From assembly GCA_023678885.1 (NCBI GenBank), contig CM042966.1:22706028-22770027 (forward strand): 64,000 bases of DNA. Reading direction: 5' to 3'. This document shows, piece after piece, positions 1 to 10,689 of this stretch; position 1 is the stretch's first letter, and each line of letters begins with the position of its first letter. The notes under the pieces are model-generated. The model saw only the letters and a list, made by a program, of their open reading frames with translations, did not search any database and was not told the DNA's origin. This DNA is from Pogostemon cablin. Taxonomy: Eukaryota > Streptophyta > Magnoliopsida > Lamiales > Lamiaceae. The position numbers and the translations under genes were made by a program.

Positions 1-42
1 TTATTGCTTGCTTAGAGAATACTTCAATAGACTGTCTAATTA

Positions 43-300
43 GACTGATAAACAAGATTCTAGTGCTTCCATGGACAGTACAATTACACCGATAAACAAT
101 TCTTATGAAAAGTTCTTGTTAGACTGATAAACAAGATTCTGATGCTTCCATGGACCATTTAACTAGATTGATAAACAATTCTTATACGAAAAAGTTCTTG
201 TGCTATTGTTGAGGTGTACTCACTCCTAATTTGTATAATGTAAAGATGGTCGCACTATTATTTTCATAAACGGTCTAATTAGACTGATAAACAAGATTGT
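43..300. repeat. 79-bp repeat, two tandem copies plus a third partial copy
   Basis: The core GACTGATAAACAAGATTC starts at 43 and again at 122 (period 79). Both copies continue with a shared block ending in TGCTTCCATGGAC and then a degenerate half (GATAAACAATTCTTAT). A third core copy (GACTGATAAACAAGATT) starts at 282, just before the tRNA-like sequence. The array may begin outside the window. I do not recognise the family. Confidence 0.7.
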
Positions 301-305
301 TATTG

Positions 306-378
306 CAGAGATGCGAGGAATTGAACCTCGTGCCTCCCGCAATCAAAGCGAGCGCTCTACCATTTGAGCTACATCCCT
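306..378 (-). tRNA. tRNA-Ala-like gene with UGA anticodon (probable pseudogene)
   Basis: Read on the minus strand, the 73 bases fold as a cloverleaf. A 7-bp acceptor stem (AGGGATG with CATCTCT) contains a G3:U70 pair. The D arm starts TAGCTC, the anticodon stem is CTCGC/GCGGG, and the T arm is CGAGG-TTCAATT-CCTCG. The variable loop is short (AGGCA), as in a class I tRNA. The body closely resembles plant tRNA-Ala(UGC), and G3:U70 is the known alanyl-tRNA synthetase identity element. The loop, however, reads TTTGATT, which gives a UGA (serine) anticodon, while true tRNA-Ser has a long variable arm. The discriminator is G rather than A, the T loop has A57, and no T-run terminator lies close downstream. 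It is probably a decayed tRNA gene or a tRNA-derived repeat, but the fold is intact. Confidence 0.75.
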
Positions 379-2150
379 CTTTAATATCATGTACAAATAT
401 TGTGCTAAGAAAATCAGAATTCTAGCATTAAAGTCTTAGGAGTATCAAAATGAATTTTCTAAGTATCATAATTCCCAACATCAAAGTCTTAAGAGTATCA
501 ATGAATTTTCCAACTCTCATCAGAGAACTAACATGGTAAAACAAAGAAACAGTTCTTTAAAGTGTTCCAAACTTCGTTAGTTGAAAGCAAAGAAAAAAGT
601 TTCATCTCGCATAGACATAATAATAAGCACGGTAATCCATGGGAAATCAAATACCTCATAATCAGACTATACATCAATTATCATCCAAATAGATGTCCTG
701 ATCATTGCTGTAATTCATTTGACGAAGGACTAACATAGAATACCAATAAAAAATATACAATAAATGGTGTTTTCTTTCCCTTTTCCTGTTTGTGTTCTAC
801 TTCCTGTTTATTGGTATTCTATGTAATTCATTGGACACTAATCCCTTCATTATTGTGGCTGTGAAAATTTCTCCCTTTTGGTCAGTTTCAATATCAATTC
901 AAATAATCAAAGTTCAAATGTATAAAATAGAAATAAGTTGTAATTAGTATTTAAATAATTCACAACTCACGCGTAAAGAAGTGAATTTATCCTAATTAAC
1001 AGTGTCAAATTACAACTTATCGATTACTTTTGTGAGAATTTGAATGGGATTCCAATGAATTTCATTAGTTGAACCTTGAGTCATGAACTGCAAATTCTAG
1101 TAGAAAGTTTGATTTGAAGGTGGGCAAACGTGAAATGTTTAATATAGATAGCAAAAAAGTAATTTCATTCTAAATAAATAATTTATATTATTCATAAAAT
1201 TTTAATATATCCTACCAAATAACATCAATTATTTATATTACTTACTTATTCTGACTAGCAATTATTTAAATAATAACCATTTATCTCATCTAATCTACCA
1301 AACAAGCTATAGGAATAAACTTTGTACATATTAGCAAGTACCCCTAAAAATTTTAAAGTTCATCATCTTTCAACATTATTTCAAAAAAGTATAAAAAAAG
1401 AATGACACTTTTGTTCTTAATTATATCGCTACTAATCAATAGAATTGATACATGATGGTATTTCACCAAATAATAGTGAGAATATCTTTCAAAAGGAAAA
1501 TAATTTAAACTATATCCTTGTTCCTATATACTAAAAATTTGGCTAGAACTAAACTAAAATTTTCTAAAATCAAGTTGCTAAAGTAGTTTCTCACAACCAT
1601 TGTGCACACACGTTAACACATCTTTGTAGTTCCTGATGAAGGTAAAAGAATCATATACTTTACCATCTCTGCTTTTCTTGTACTTAAGAGAAGGAAAGAG
1701 TGATTATATTTTTAGGTTTATAATTACCAATCGTAATCCTTGTAAGCTCCAACTCATGTTCACGGTACTAAACTCTGTCAAGTGAACTCCTACGCTCTAG
1801 CCATAATATGTATCGTCTCATTCATTACGCCGGATGAATAACCGAGACCCGATCTGGGGAAAAAGAAAAAATTATGAATTCTGAATTTCTAATTCGTACT
1901 TATTCTTAATTTTTGAAAAAGAAAAAAAAGGAAATTCCTTTCATAATTGTAGAAATGACCAATGGAATCTCCACCTTGTACTTCTGTTAGGGCCTTTGGT
2001 TTTACCTTTCTATTGGCTCTTCAAACAAACCTTCTATCCGTTGATATTTATTAGATAAATAACCGAGCACCCGATTGAAAGAAAATATCAGTCAAGGTTG
2101 TTTCTGCATATCTATTGATGAAAGACAAAGCTCAATAAACTTGTAATGCT
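379..2150. other. non-coding AT-rich region with small repeats
   Basis: I see no supported gene here. Small repeats are visible. AAAGTCTTAGGAGTATCAAA near 431 recurs near 484 as CAAAGTCTTAAGAGTATCAA, each followed by ATGAATTTTC. The motif ATAACCGAG followed by CCCGAT occurs near 1836 and again near 2056. A perfect 18-bp inverted repeat is listed separately. Confidence 0.5.
733..824. repeat. perfect 18-bp inverted repeat, 56-bp loop
   Basis: The arm at 733-750 (ACATAGAATACCAATAAA) is the exact reverse complement of 807-824. The short direct repeat TAATTCATT occurs before the left arm (near 711) and again at the right arm's outer edge (near 824). This could be a small foldback element. No family is assigned. 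Confidence 0.75.
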
Positions 2151-2167
2151 TTAATTCTTCTCTCTAG

Positions 2168-2295
2168 TCATACTCAATATCTGCTATGTAGAAGCCAATT
2201 TGAATTTGTGGAACTCCATGAAGAAATATGCCGCCACTTCTATAGAAAGTGTTGACAAAGGTAATCGGATTGATATGCTTATGGCTAGCTCTTAG
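2168..2295 (+). other. possible terminal exon, unrecognised
   Basis: After a polypyrimidine-rich stretch ending TCTCTAG, a frame stays open for about 40 codons and ends at TAG (2293-2295). It includes the peptide NLNLWNSMKKYAATSIES. The following 300 bases are AT-rich, as expected of a 3' untranslated region. I do not recognise the peptide, and the length is not beyond chance, so this is only a candidate. Confidence 0.15.
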
Positions 2296-3125
2296 TTAAT
2301 ACATATGGGTGATAAACATACAATGTGTATGTTTATATATGGCCCCTACCAATATTCATTTTATTATTATTAAGGACATGTATCATGACTACTATTGTTT
2401 TATATAGAAAAGGTACTCTTTTTTCTCTAATGGGTTTATACTCACTAGATTTTTCAATAGGGATTTAACAAGGCCCTTCCTAGGTTGTCATGGCCCATAT
2501 TTTGACTCTGCTATATTTTTTGCCATTGTAACTGACTACTTTTTTTTTTTGCATGTGACTTTTCTATTACATCGTTTTCACTACTATGCCTTTTTCTTCT
2601 TCTTTATTTTCTTTTTTAGTTCTTGGTTTTTAAATAAAATTTTTTCTAATTTGATAAACCTACAATGAAGAATTACAAGAGTTGCATTAAATTAAAATTC
2701 AAGAATTGCATTAAGTTCAAGATAAGTTCATCAAGTTAAAAATCCTAGAGTTTCATAAATTTAGGAATCCAAAACCAAAATAAGTTTAAGTGAATTAAAT
2801 TTATTAAGAATTTATCAAAATAAGCTATAAAATAAAATAAAAACACCAAAGAGTATGCATGATCGAATTAAAAGATGACTACAGTACCCCAAGTAAAGGG
2901 GGTGAAGTACAGATGCAGCAGAGTTTAATGGTATTAAGAATTTATTAATATCATTAATAAGGATAAAAGAATAATTATCAAAATATAAATAAGATAAATG
3001 TGAAAAAATAATTTTCAAGATGATAGCAACTTTTAATATTTATTATAATATTCATATTTTAATAAATTATTAAAATAAAAAAAGAAAAAAAAAGAGAAAA
3101 TGTTTCTCAAGAAGATGTTAGTCAC

Positions 3126-3225
<100 letters not shown>

Positions 3226-3240
3226 TATAACTCTTATATA

Positions 3241-3489
3241 CTCCCTACGTCTCCTTTCAGATGACACACTTTCCATTTTGGGCTGTCCCACAAAAGTTTG
3301 CACATTCCAAAAAAAGCAAAGAGTAAAAAACAACCACCCTTCTTTCATACACTTTATTTACAAAAAAATCATCTCTACCTAACATACTTTATCATTTATT
3401 TATTACATACCATTATACCCCTAAAAATTATCACTTTATTAATCTCCGTGCCGAAAAGGGGGGCGCAAACTTTTCCGGGACGGAGGGAG
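3241..3489. mobile_element. Stowaway-like (Tc1/mariner) MITE, 249 bp
   Basis: The left end CTCCCTACGTCTCCTTTC and the right end (reverse complement CTCCCTCCGTCCCGGAAAA) are the terminal inverted repeats typical of Stowaway-type MITEs. TA flanks both sides (3239-3240 and 3490-3491), matching the TA target duplication of this superfamily. Subterminal parts near 3280 (TTTGGGCTGTCCCACAAAAG) and 3450 (CGCAAACTTTTCCGGGA) continue the imperfect inverted repeat. It has no coding capacity. Confidence 0.88.
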
Positions 3490-4218
3490 TATATATATAA
3501 TGATATAAATAAAATTAAGAATGTGATAACCATATTCACTTTTTTTTATAGAGTGGAACACTATTGTTTTGTAAATATACTATAACTCTTCATTTGGTAT
3601 GCCTCATTACAGAGTAATAGCATTAATAATCGAATGCTTGATGGTGTTTCATAGCCAATACTGGTAAATAGAGGGGCCCTTGTATTAATTAAATGGCCTG
3701 TTAGAAAGAACTATTCCACTTTACATAATTTATATGGCAATTGGCGTGTAATAATATAATCAATTGTACAGTGCATTAAGATAACGATGTAAATTACTAG
3801 TTTACCCTTCAATAAAAAAACAAAAAACAAAAGGGGTTAACTAAACCTTTTTATTCATCCTCAAATCCACGCCCTCCAATCCTCCCTTTTTGTCTCTGCA
3901 ATAAAATTCGGATGCATCAGAGATTGTGAGAACTCTACTTCAACCGTTCTTAGAATACGTATTCCACTAGTATTGGTGGCACAATAAGGAGTATTTCATT
4001 TTAGGGCTACTGTTTTATAGAAGAATTATGTATTGCTACTTCTATTCACTTTGCCTTCTCATCTTGGATACATTTTTTTTTGCAGTTCTAAGACTCTTTT
4101 GGAGCTATAATTTCAATTTTGAAATCTATTTTCAGGTGAACTCTTATATTGGAAAGATTGTTTTTGTCAATTTTGATGTGAATTTTGGTATAATTTTTGA
4201 AATCTATTTTCTTAGAAT
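3490..4218. other. non-coding region
   Basis: I see no supported gene. A short repeat, TTTTGAAATCTATTTTC, occurs near 4116 and near 4195, immediately before the truncated Athila copy. Confidence 0.5.
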
Positions 4219-4634
4219 TTTGATGGGATTGTTTTAGGGCATCATATTTCGACCAAGGGATTTTAGGTTGATCGTGCAAAGGTGGTGGCCATTGAGAACT
4301 TCCACCACCCACCAAAGAGAAGGGAGTGCGGTCCTTCCTTGGACATGCAAGATTTTATAGAAGATTCATCAAAGACTTCTCAAAATACTCCAAGCCCTTG
4401 TCTCACTTACTTGAAAATGATGTTCCTTTTAACTTTGATAAAGAGAGTCTAACTGCTTTTCCGGTATTGAAGGAGGCACTTATTAATGCACCTATCTTGA
4501 TTACACCGGATTGGACTCAGCCATTTGTACTTATGTGTGATGCAAGTGATTTAGCACTTGGAGTAGTGCTAGGGCAGTTAAGGGAAAAGAAATTCTGCGT
4601 CATCTACTATGCGAGCAAGAATTTTGATTCGGCA
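4219..4634 (+). pseudogene. Athila RT C-terminus and RNase H start (fragment)
   Basis: The frame encodes the end of the reverse transcriptase (GHHIS, then FLGHARFYRRFIKDFSK) and the beginning of the RNase H domain (PFVLMCDASDLALGVVLGQ, with the first catalytic Asp in CDASD). A TAG interrupts it shortly after GHHIS. At 4634 the frame is cut by the solo LTR and resumes in register at 6211 if the 5-bp target duplication is counted once. No N-terminal RT or catalytic FMDD motif is present here. It is non-functional. Confidence 0.85.
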
Positions 4635-6208
4635 TGATGGGCGTTTTCTCAACACACAATAATCCTCATGTATGAAGGATGTAATTGTAGCTTAGATAAG
4701 CGACCAAGTTATATTATCGAACCCAAAAGACGGATGATTATCAATTTATTATTATTTAAATTTAAGGAAACTATTATTTGACAATTTGATTGTAGAATGG
4801 TTATTAATCTAGTAAGCAAAATAATTAAATAACAATAAAATAGAGACAGTAGAAATAAACAAGAGTTAAATAAACGAGAGTTAAACAAGTGAGAAGATAG
4901 GTAGCTCTTCGGGCCATCCAGTTTCATTAATTAATTTCCCTTCCGTATGTCAATGTCCGACTCTGCCTAGTGGACTATGGACGCATAACTAAGTCATGAA
5001 AATATACTCTATAGACACAAGCAGATAAGCGTGTAACACATGCAAATAACCTTGGAGCATGAGATATAAATTCACCCCCATTCTAGGTACTATCACTATC
5101 AATTATTTCATGTGCACTAAGTACTCTAACCTGATATGATCTCCCTTTATAGGTACTATGAAATTATCCTCTTTATCCTACTTTATAACCCGAATCCAAT
5201 TCAATTAATAAGTATTCATATAAGATAGTTCTAATGAAGCTTCGGAGTCCCCTCACTTAGAATCATGACATAAAATCCTACTCAGCAGTGAACACACTCA
5301 ATCAATAATTAAGATATGTATTCAGACTCTACATAAGAATTAATAATGCACAAAACAATTCTGAGTATGAATTAAAAATGCATAGTCTTATATAAAATAA
5401 ACCCACTACTAGTGTTGTACGAAGTATACACACGGAAGTTCAATTAACTAGATAAAAACCTTCATAACCCTAGAACTATTAAAGCGGTTCTAGCCCATAA
5501 CGTTTCGGAGAACGTTCATGGTGTTTGGATAGATCTTACCCATACTCTTGAAAATTACAAGAAAGATTAAGTTGCGAAGTAAACCCTAGATGTGGGCGCC
5601 GTCGCTTCTCGCTCCATCTTGAATCTTCACTTGGTTCTCACTTGATTTGCTGCACGAATCTCTCTCTACAGCTCTTGCGGATGGAGTTAGGGTTTGGATG
5701 TGGTGTCGGATGGATGTGGAATCTAACTCCCCTCTTGATGAGACATGCTTTCCTTTTTATACTTGTAAGCCCTCCTTATGGACCTTTACTGGGCTTTTTC
5801 TTGGAGAATACGCCAAAACACGCACAAGAGAGTCGGAATTACCAAAAATAAACTCGCGTGTCCCGCTCGACCAAGATGATTAAGGTCAAGCGAGCTCGAC
5901 CAGGTCGAGCGGCCTCCTTGTTCACTGAAACTCTATATATTGCTATGCTCGACCATCTCTGCCGTCGCTCGACCAAACAGTCTTGGACGAGCGGTCTTTA
6001 TTCTGATCGAGCGGCATCTCAAAATTCATGTTTTTCGATTCTGATCACTTCTAAAATGTTTTCCTGTATAAATATGCACAAACAACCTCAGTAGCATCTG
6101 ATTCATGACTTTTCCATAAACAACCCGATTTGCCTTGATTACAGACCAAATCATACCCAATTTCCACGTAAATCTGAGTTTAAAACAAGTGAATTATCAC
6201 TTTCATCA
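4635..6208 (-). mobile_element. solo Athila LTR inserted in RNase H
   Basis: The LTR starts TGATGGGCGTTTTCTCAACA and ends TTTCATCA. It aligns along its length with the LTRs at 13888, 22939 and 33268. Flanks are CGGCA (4630-4634) and CAGCA (6209-6213), a 5-bp target duplication with one change. No internal region is left, so it arose by LTR-LTR recombination after insertion. In the sense direction (minus strand) a TATA-like TATAAAAAGG lies at 5752-5761. Upstream of it, at about 5860-6010, is a cluster of GCTCGACC/GGTCGAGC motifs. Open frames inside it are incidental. Confidence 0.88.
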
Positions 6209-6210
6209 CA

Positions 6211-7353
6211 GCACAAAAGAACTACACTGTTACCAAAAAAGAGTTTCTAGTTGTGGCATATGCATTCAATAAGTTTCGTCAGTATTTAGTGGGAATGAAG
6301 ACCATAGTGTACATGGATCATTTTGCGATCCGGTACTTGATAGAGAAGAAGGAAGCGAAGCCAAGAATCATTAGATGGATCCTTCTTCTTCAAGAGTTTT
6401 ATATGGAGGTCCGAGATAAGAAAGGCACGGAGAATGTTTTGACAGATCACCTATCAAGGTAGGAGACAAGTGAGCATTGTGATGATTCTTTTGAATACAT
6501 TGAAGAGATGTTCTCTGATGAGAAGATTATGGTGGTGTTTGCCGAAGGAACGGAAAAAGATTGTGTGGTCGCTGCTCAAGGAATAGATCTATGGTACATT
6601 GATTATGTATATTACATTAGATCAGGTGAAATTCCTAAAGGTCTTAATAGGTACTAACTTGCGAAGTTTAGAAGAGATGTTGAGACCTTCATATGGTATG
6701 ATCCGTTTGTGTAGAAGATTTGTACGGATTCTATCATCCGTAGGTGTGTGCTTGAGATAGAGATAGAGACGAAGAGCGTGCTCGATTTTTGCCATGCACA
6801 ACCTAATGGAGGGCACTTTGGGGCCCAAAACACTGCAGCAAAGGTACTTCAATCCGCTCTTTATTGGTCTTCGTTATTTAAATATTGTGAATCCTATGTA
6901 GCGACATGCGATAGATGTCAAAGGATGGGAAACATAAGTAGAAGGGATGAGATGCCACTTCAGCTGAACATTGTTGTAGAGATCTTCGATGTATGGAAAA
7001 TTGATTTTATGGGGCCTTTTCCCCCATCTTAGGGATTTCTCTACATCCTGCTAGCCGTAGATTATGTTTCTAAGTGGGTTGAAGTGATTCCTACTCGCTT
7101 GAATGATGCTAAAACTGTATTGTCATTCTTGAAGAAGCATATTTTTGCTCGCTATAGAGTTCCTAGAGCACTTGTGAGTGATGGAGGTACTCACTTCGTC
7201 AATAAGTTGATAGAAAAAGTTCTCAAGGAGTATGGTGTTAAGCATAGGGTTACTACACCCTATCATCCTCAAGCTAATGGGCAAGATGAAGTCTCCAATT
7301 GCCAAGTAAAGCAAATCCTTAAGAAGGTAGTCAAAACCAATAGAAGAGATTGA
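6211..7353 (+). pseudogene. Athila RNase H - integrase, nonsense-mutated
   Basis: A single frame runs from the RNase H continuation (AQKNYTVTKKEFL, then MDHFAIRYL) into integrase. The integrase zinc-binding region shows CHAQPNGGHFG and CDRCQR (6793-6925), and the catalytic core shows DFMGPFP and SDGGTHF. The catalytic Glu lies in DEVSN. The frame is broken only by in-frame stops: TAG at 6460, TAA at 6655, TAG near 6712, TAG near 7031 and TGA at 7351. No indel is needed over this stretch. At 6655 the paralogue in this window has Gln, and TGA at 7351 replaces a Trp that is conserved in the family. The protein would have processed and integrated the element's DNA. This copy cannot encode it. Confidence 0.87.
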
Positions 7354-7354
7354 G

Positions 7355-7874
7355 CTTTGAAGCTTGATGATGCTTTGTGGGGATTTCTGGACTGCGTACA
7401 AGACTGTGCTAGACATGTCACCTTATCAACTTGTCTATGGGAAGCCACACCACTTACCCACAGAGATACATCATAAGTCTTTTTGGGCATTGCAAAATTT
7501 GAACTTGTCACTTAAAGAGCAAAAGGAGTTGAGGATGACTCAAATCAATTAATTGGATAAGTTCAGAAATCAAGCTTTTAAGAACTCGGTGATCTATAAG
7601 GAGAGAATGAAGAAGTGGCATGATTCGAAGATCACTTTCAAGGAGTTCAAACAAGGAGATGAGGTGTTACTCTTTAAGTACCGTTTAAAGTTTTTTGCAG
7701 AAAAATTGAAATCAAAATAGACAGAATCGTTCCTTATCCATAGAGCCTGCGGAGGGGGGAGTTTTGAGATAATAGTCAAAGACGGTGATATCATTTTGGG
7801 AAATAGGCATTGTTTGAAGCACTTTAAGTCGCCGGATGAAACTCGTGTTGTCCTTATTGACACCTTATATTGAA
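7355..7874 (+). pseudogene. Athila integrase C-terminal part
   Basis: After a frameshift near 7390 the frame encodes TAYKTVLDMSPYQLVYGKP, then a charged helix-rich segment (MKKWHDSK, FKQGDEVLLF) typical of the C-terminal integrase domain. It ends with DTLY and a stop at about 7872. Internal stops are TAA at 7550 and TAG at 7718. The full-length paralogue in this window has Gln and Trp at these two places. The domain normally binds DNA. Confidence 0.8.
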
Positions 7875-8398
7875 TTGGTACCATCGTGACTCTCTGACAT
7901 TGAACATGAGCGCTTGTTAGGGGTTTTTCCTCCTGTTTTATTGCTTTATTTATTTTGTGTGATTAAGAAATTTTTATATTTAAGGTACTTACGTATAGGC
8001 ACTTACATCTCTTTGCAAACTTAGTTTCAACTTAAGTTTTTACTAAGTTTGGGGGTGTGATGTACTTACCTCATTGTAGTACCAAGAGTATAATATTTTC
8101 TTTGTAACGTTTGTTAGGGGATTTGATTTTTTGTGACATATTAAAACTTTAAACGGTGTTGATGTGTCGATTTTTTTTTGCAATTTTCCTACTGTTCAGT
8201 AGTGTTTTGTTTATTATGTAGTATGCGGAGTTATATACTTGAGTTATTTGAGTCTATTTATGGTTTTCTAGCTTTCGTTTTGGTCAGTTTTGATGCTTAA
8301 TGTTTATAATTGAGTCTGAGTTTTGCAGGGGTTGAAGAGAATCACGAAAAATGGAGCGTCAGGTAGTTGCTCGACCAAGTTCCTTGTAGCTCGACCAA
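7875..8398 (+). other. Athila internal 3' untranslated region
   Basis: It follows the integrase stop and contains TACTAAGTTTGGGGGTGTGA near 8041, which has a counterpart after the integrase of the full-length copy (near 27025-27050 on the minus strand). Two GCTCGACC motifs occur near 8370-8395. The region then stops at a duplicated CTTTGCTATATCCACC-like junction. Confidence 0.6.
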
Positions 8399-8767
8399 AC
8401 CATTTTGCTATATCCACCCCTTTGCTATATCCACCTGCAATCCCTTGGCCGATATATGATGGCCAAGAACAACCCCATCTTTTACCATGAAGTGGCACTT
8501 CTCCCAATTCAAGACAAGATTAGTTTCTTGGCATCTCTTCAAAACAGTAGCAATGTTAGATAAACAAACATCAAAAGAGGAACCAAACACAGAAAAGTCA
8601 TCCATAAATACCTCCATGATTTTCTCTATCAACCCATCAAATATGGCCATCATGCAACGCTGAAATGTAGCAGACGCGTTGCACAATCCAAAAGGCCTCT
8701 TCCTAAAGGCAAAAGTTCCAATGGGAAAGTAAAAGTAGTCTTCTCTTGATCCTTGGGTGCAATCATC
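8399..8767 (-). pseudogene. inverted Athila reverse-transcriptase fragment
   Basis: On the minus strand this encodes ATFQRCMMAIFDGLIEKIM, EVFMDDFSVFG (the RT catalytic FMDD box) and NWEKCHFMVKDGVVLGHHIS, ending DIAKG. It is nearly identical to 29160-29510 in the full-length copy, but its orientation is opposite to the surrounding copy 1. The left junction holds a short duplication of TTTGCTATATCCACC. The right junction joins directly to LTR sequence at about 8768. It is too short to be functional. Confidence 0.85.
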
Positions 8768-9541
8768 CGTACAACACTACTTGTGGATTTATTTTATATA
8801 TGATTGTGCCTTTTTAATTCATACTCATGGTCGTTTTGTGCATCATTAACTGTCATGTAGAGTCTGAATACATATCTTTGTTATTGATTGAGTGCGTTCA
8901 CTACTGAGCAGGATTCCATGTTATGATTCTAAGTGAGGGGACTCCGAAGCTTCATTAGAATTATCATATATGAATACTTATTAATTGAATGGAATTTGAG
9001 TTATTAAGTAGGATAAAGAGGATACTTTTATAGTACCTATAAAGGGAGATCATATCGAGTTAGAGTACCAATTGGCCAGGGAAATAATTGATACTAATAG
9101 TACCTAGAAAGATGGGTGAAAATATATATCTTGCTCCGAGGTTTTTCAAACATGTTACACGCATGTTTACTTGTTTCTATAGAGTATATATGCATGGTTT
9201 AGTGATGCGTCCATATTCCGCAAGGCAGAGTCGGACATCAACACACGGAAGGGAAATTAATGAGTGAAACTGGATTATCCTAGAGCTACCTATTCTCCTA
9301 CTTGATCCACTTTCGTATTCTTCAAGTGACTTTATTTTATTTGTAATTTTAATTACTTGTTTAGTAGTTTAATAATTAAATCCTAAAACTTTATTGCTTT
9401 CATCTCAATTAATTTAGATAATAATTAAATTGATAATAAGCCGTCCTTTGGGTTCGATATTCACTTGGTCGCTTGCTTAAGCTGCAACTGATATCCTTAA
9501 TACTTGTGGATTAATTTTGCGTGAAAAGAAAACGCGCATCA
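8768..9541 (+). mobile_element. Athila 3' LTR fragment (R/U5 side)
   Basis: The sequence from CCGTACAACACTACTTGTGG to GAAAACGCGCATCA is the reverse complement of the promoter-distal half of the LTRs at 13888 and 33268. Landmarks shared with them are TGAGTGCGTTCACT, AAGTGAGGGGACTCCGAAGC and GCAAGGCAGAGTCGGACATC. The U3 part with the TCGACC cluster is missing. Its orientation fits the 3' LTR of copy 1. Confidence 0.8.
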
Positions 9542-10299
9542 TAGGCCTTTCTCCACAACGGATGAGTTTATTCACGGATCACTAGTACAGACTTCATTAA
9601 ATAATTATTGTTTGTAATGTGGCACATGAACTTGCGTGTTGGCATAGACCTTCCTCGCTAATGGATGAGTTTATGTGCGATTCACTGGTACAAACTTATA
9701 ATTAATGATTGTAGGAAGTTATCCGAGCGCGTGTGTACTTCTCCAACTGTAAGGCACACAAGCTCCGCAATGGACTTAGGATCAAATAATAGTGTACACT
9801 TAGGTGTAAATAATTAGTTTCCTCCCCAACGGAGTCACTGCTATTATTTGCATGGCTAAAGAGGAACCGACTATTAATTATTTTGTCATGAAGTTAGGTT
9901 GACAAATGAAATTAATGGGTAAAACCTTCTCTTGTAAATGTTCGGGTTTGTAAACGTCCACACTAACGTGGCTTGCAGACTCACGGTGCTTGAGATGTCG
10001 GTGAATTTTATTTTTATATTGTTTTGAGGGAATCAATATAAATGGATACATTCGAAGATTTGATCGGTATATTTATTTATGATCCTCTGAATTTTCAAAA
10101 CAGTTTTATCTCACTTATTGTTTACTAAAAGAAACATATTTACTGGTCCAAAATTAGATGATTAGAAAAAAATCTTGTTTTTTATTTTTACTGCTTAGGA
10201 ATACATGTGTGCTCTCACTAAGGATGTCATATGATGCCTATTAAAGTCTCTATTAGAGAGGTGAGAGGTTCATAGAAATATAATGGTCTCATGTGACTC

Positions 10300-10555
10300 T
10301 TCGGATACCTGCGTAAGGTTAAAAGGCAAGAGGTCATGGTTGACTTGATGAATAAATTGGAAAAACTTGGAGTTAAAATTGAAGGGGAACCTAGATCAAT
10401 TTATTCTCCATAGTTTGTCTGAATGTTTTGAGCAAGTTCTGCCTAAAATACAAGAGGTTGTATATGGTGGGGAACTTCTGACAAAACATGTGGCAAAGGA
10501 AATCCATTTTCATCATGATATGAACGAGTTTTGTATCTTATCCACTAGTTGTTGA
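10300..10555 (+). pseudogene. Ty1/copia gag fragment
   Basis: One frame encodes MVDLMNKLEKLGVKIEGEP. After a frameshift the next frame gives NLDQFILHSLSECFEQV, ending at about 10553. Both match the pattern of the copia gag (UBN2-like) segment, in which a helix of the form DLxxKLxxxG is followed by a QxILxSLPxxF element. The zinc knuckle is not visible downstream. It is broken by a frameshift and short of the family's usual length. Confidence 0.6.
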
Positions 10556-10689
10556 AGCATGATTAGTGATGACATCTGCTGACATGTTGTGTGTAGATAC
10601 CGAAATCACTTAAAGCGTGTAACTAAGTGATGATGAGATTATTATAGACATGGGCAAAGCTACGAGAGTAGTGGCTGTTGCAGTGAGAG

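Larger units (their letters stand above)
4219..9541 (+). mobile_element. 5'-truncated Athila-type Ty3/gypsy retrotransposon (copy 1)
   Basis: The copy starts abruptly inside the RT domain, at the stretch encoding GIVLGHHIS. It then has RNase H, integrase, an internal 3' region and a 3' LTR fragment that ends GAAAACGCGCATCA at 9541. LTR, gag and most of RT are missing at the left. A solo LTR is inserted at 4635-6208, and an inverted RT fragment sits at about 8399-8767. Family assignment rests on the RT/IN motifs and on similarity to the full-length copy at 22939-34809. Confidence 0.8.

Noticed and set aside
5642..6094. Open frames inside the solo LTR
   Set aside because: They lie in LTR sequence shared with non-coding copies and show no codon or domain signal.
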